DNA of 64,000 bases. It comes from Vogesella sp. LIG4. GTDB lineage: Bacteria; Pseudomonadota; Gammaproteobacteria; Burkholderiales; Chromobacteriaceae. The position numbers were made by a program, and so were the translations under genes. The stretch spans positions 1,435,215 through 1,499,214 of the forward strand of contig NZ_LT607802.1 of assembly GCF_900090205.1 (NCBI RefSeq), in the 5' to 3' direction. Below are positions 62,982-64,000 of this stretch, one piece after another; position 1 is the first letter of the stretch, and each line of letters starts with the position of its first letter. Below the pieces are notes generated by a model, which made no database searches, was not told the origin of the DNA, and worked only from the letters and a program-made list of their open reading frames with translations.

Positions 62982-63248
62982 TCACTCTCCCTTGCGATCC
63001 TGCAGGCGGTGGCTGGCGTCGGCATCCAGGTCCAGGCCGTAGATGGCCTTGAGCTGGGCGATGGTGGCCAGGGTTTCCGGCGAGAACGGCTGTTTGCCGT
63101 CGAAGGCGTGCAGCACGATGCCTTCCAGCAGGTCACCCAGCGTCATGTCCTTGTGCTCGGCCAGTGCCTTCAGCACCTTGACCAGCCGTTTTTCCAGCCG
63201 CACCCCAGTCTGGATGCGTTCCACTGCGATAGGCGCTTGTTCGGGCAT
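62982..63248 (-). CDS. Small protein, ribbon-helix-helix-like
   Basis: An 88-residue protein: TGVRLEKRLVKVLKALAEHKDMTLGDLLEGIVLHAF resembles a ribbon-helix-helix (strand, helix, helix). It is upstream of the SRPBCC gene and may regulate it. GGGG lies 6 nt before ATG 63248. Confidence 0.6.
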   Translation of the reverse strand: MPEQAPIAVERIQTGVRLEKRLVKVLKALAEHKDMTLGDLLEGIVLHAFDGKQPFSPETLATIAQLKAIYGLDLDADASHRLQDRKGE

Positions 63249-63263
63249 GGTGAACCCCGTCAT

Positions 63264-63880
63264 TTCGTTTGGTACATGTGTACCAAGATAACTCGGATGT
63301 CGGGGGAGGGCAAGTGGGGTGGGGTTGATCCGGGCTATCCACTACGCGGTGGAGACAGTCTTGCAGCTTGGGTTGAGCGCAGCGAAGCCCAACGTTTACC
63401 GCATTGGTTTGGTGGTGTTGTCGGGAGTGGAATCCGCTACGCGGATGATGATTGAAGTCGCCGGTTCCGCCCGGCGTACGGGGAGGGGGGCGTGCCGCCC
63501 CCCCCCCTCCACCCCCGCTCGCCCCTTATGGTCCGCGAAACCCCGTCCAAAAAGGCATTCGCCAGGCGCCGGCAATTCGCCGTTTGCTAACGTCAAACGG
63601 CTCAGCTGCCGTCTTAAAAACCTGGCGAACACCATTTTGGCCGGCGCTCCCCGTGGGGCAGTTTGGGTGCTACACAACGTTGGCCGCATGTTGTGGTCGT
63701 GGGTTGATGCGGCCAACGTTTTTGTTCTGTATCTACGGGTGGCGTTGCCAACGGTAGGGCGGGTTGAACCAGGGGTTCATACCCGCGCAAGCCGCCAACG
63801 TTGCGCGGGTATAGCCTACGGCCAACCAGCCGACAATTACGCCCACAAAACAGGCCGCGGAGCCGAAGCAACCTGCCCCG
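63264..63880. other. Intergenic stretch with hairpins
   Basis: No gene is supported in this ~617 bp. It holds a TTGGGTT/GCCCAA inverted repeat near 63371-63396, a poly-C/G stretch near 63480-63510, and the strong hairpin at 63676-63720. Confidence 0.5.
63676..63724 (+). terminator. Terminator hairpin of the GTTGGCCGCAT family
   Basis: Perfect 14-bp arms AACGTTGGCCGCAT (63676-63689) and ATGCGGCCAACGTT (63707-63720), 17-nt loop, then TTTT. Confidence 0.8.
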
Positions 63881-64000
63881 TCAGGCGTCGTCGTCGGTGG
63901 CGTCCATATTCACCGGGATGTACAGCTCGACCACGCTGTCCGGGTGTTCCGGCCCCAGGAAGCGGGCGTCCACCAGTTCGAACTCGATGCCGGGCACCGC
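63881..64000 (-). CDS. C-terminal fragment, GyrI-like effector domain (start beyond window)
   Basis: The last 39 residues of a leftward gene: AVPGIEFELVDARFLGPEHP, then ELYIPV and an acidic tail ending in a stop at 63881. The ELYIPV end is typical of GyrI-like/AraC effector domains. The rest lies beyond base 64000, so the call is tentative. Confidence 0.5.
   Translation of the reverse strand, partial: AVPGIEFELVDARFLGPEHPDSVVELYIPVNMDATDDDA

Overview
The window looks like a chromosomal segment of a betaproteobacterium, probably of the Neisseriales (Chromobacteriaceae-like). This is inferred from the gene families and the high-GC backbone with GC-rich codon use, not from a marker gene. From about 28.4 kb to the end the sequence is compact, GC-rich and ordinary in style. 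From about 3 kb to 24 kb it is clearly poorer in GC, with long AT-rich stretches, gaps and unfamiliar genes, as expected of acquired DNA. No tRNA, rRNA or CRISPR array was recognised.

Region by region. 1-3.1 kb: an Asp/Glu-racemase-like gene (cut by the window start) in a likely operon with a dctA/gltP-type symporter, opposite a LysR regulator. 3.2-11.8 kb: the core of a Tn7-like transposon. Two TniQ/TnsD-type targeting proteins and a small HTH regulator run leftward; a BcepMu gp16-like DNA-binding protein, TnsA, TnsB and TnsC run rightward. 11.8-24 kb: cargo, rich in defence-like or conflict-like genes. These include an AbiEi antitoxin without its usual toxin partner, a DEDDh exonuclease, a CoiA-like nuclease, a GNAT / ImmA-IrrE / beta-family / sce7726 cluster, and several small two-gene cassettes of unknown function. 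24.1-28.1 kb: a NAD salvage cassette (nrtR, prs, nadV) with an obvious operator, bracketed by two homologous arrays of a ~14-20 bp repeat that each end in the same terminator hairpin.

28.4-64 kb: an ABC-F ATPase; a secreted protein made almost entirely of 16 copies of an 11-residue repeat; a redox/electrophile cluster (pirin, YcaC-like hydrolase, AzoR, OsmC) with a divergent LysR; an Old Yellow Enzyme and an exported DJ-1/PfpI protein that share twin MerR-type promoters; fumC; a slipin; hemN; a quinol nitric oxide reductase with an NsrR-type operator; a HutC-regulated polar amino acid ABC transporter fused by overlap to a HutH-like lyase that lacks the Ala-Ser-Gly catalytic triad; an HD-GYP protein; an M20 amidohydrolase/amino acid-binding protein cluster; a second nadV; and several small enzymes.

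The most notable points are the 16-fold repeat secreted protein, whose DNA varies only synonymously apart from a blockwise Gln/Phe switch; the MIO-less HutH-like lyase; the GNAT/ImmA/beta/sce7726 cluster; and the duplicated repeat arrays around a NAD salvage cassette. All functions are assigned by reading motifs by eye; no database search was possible.
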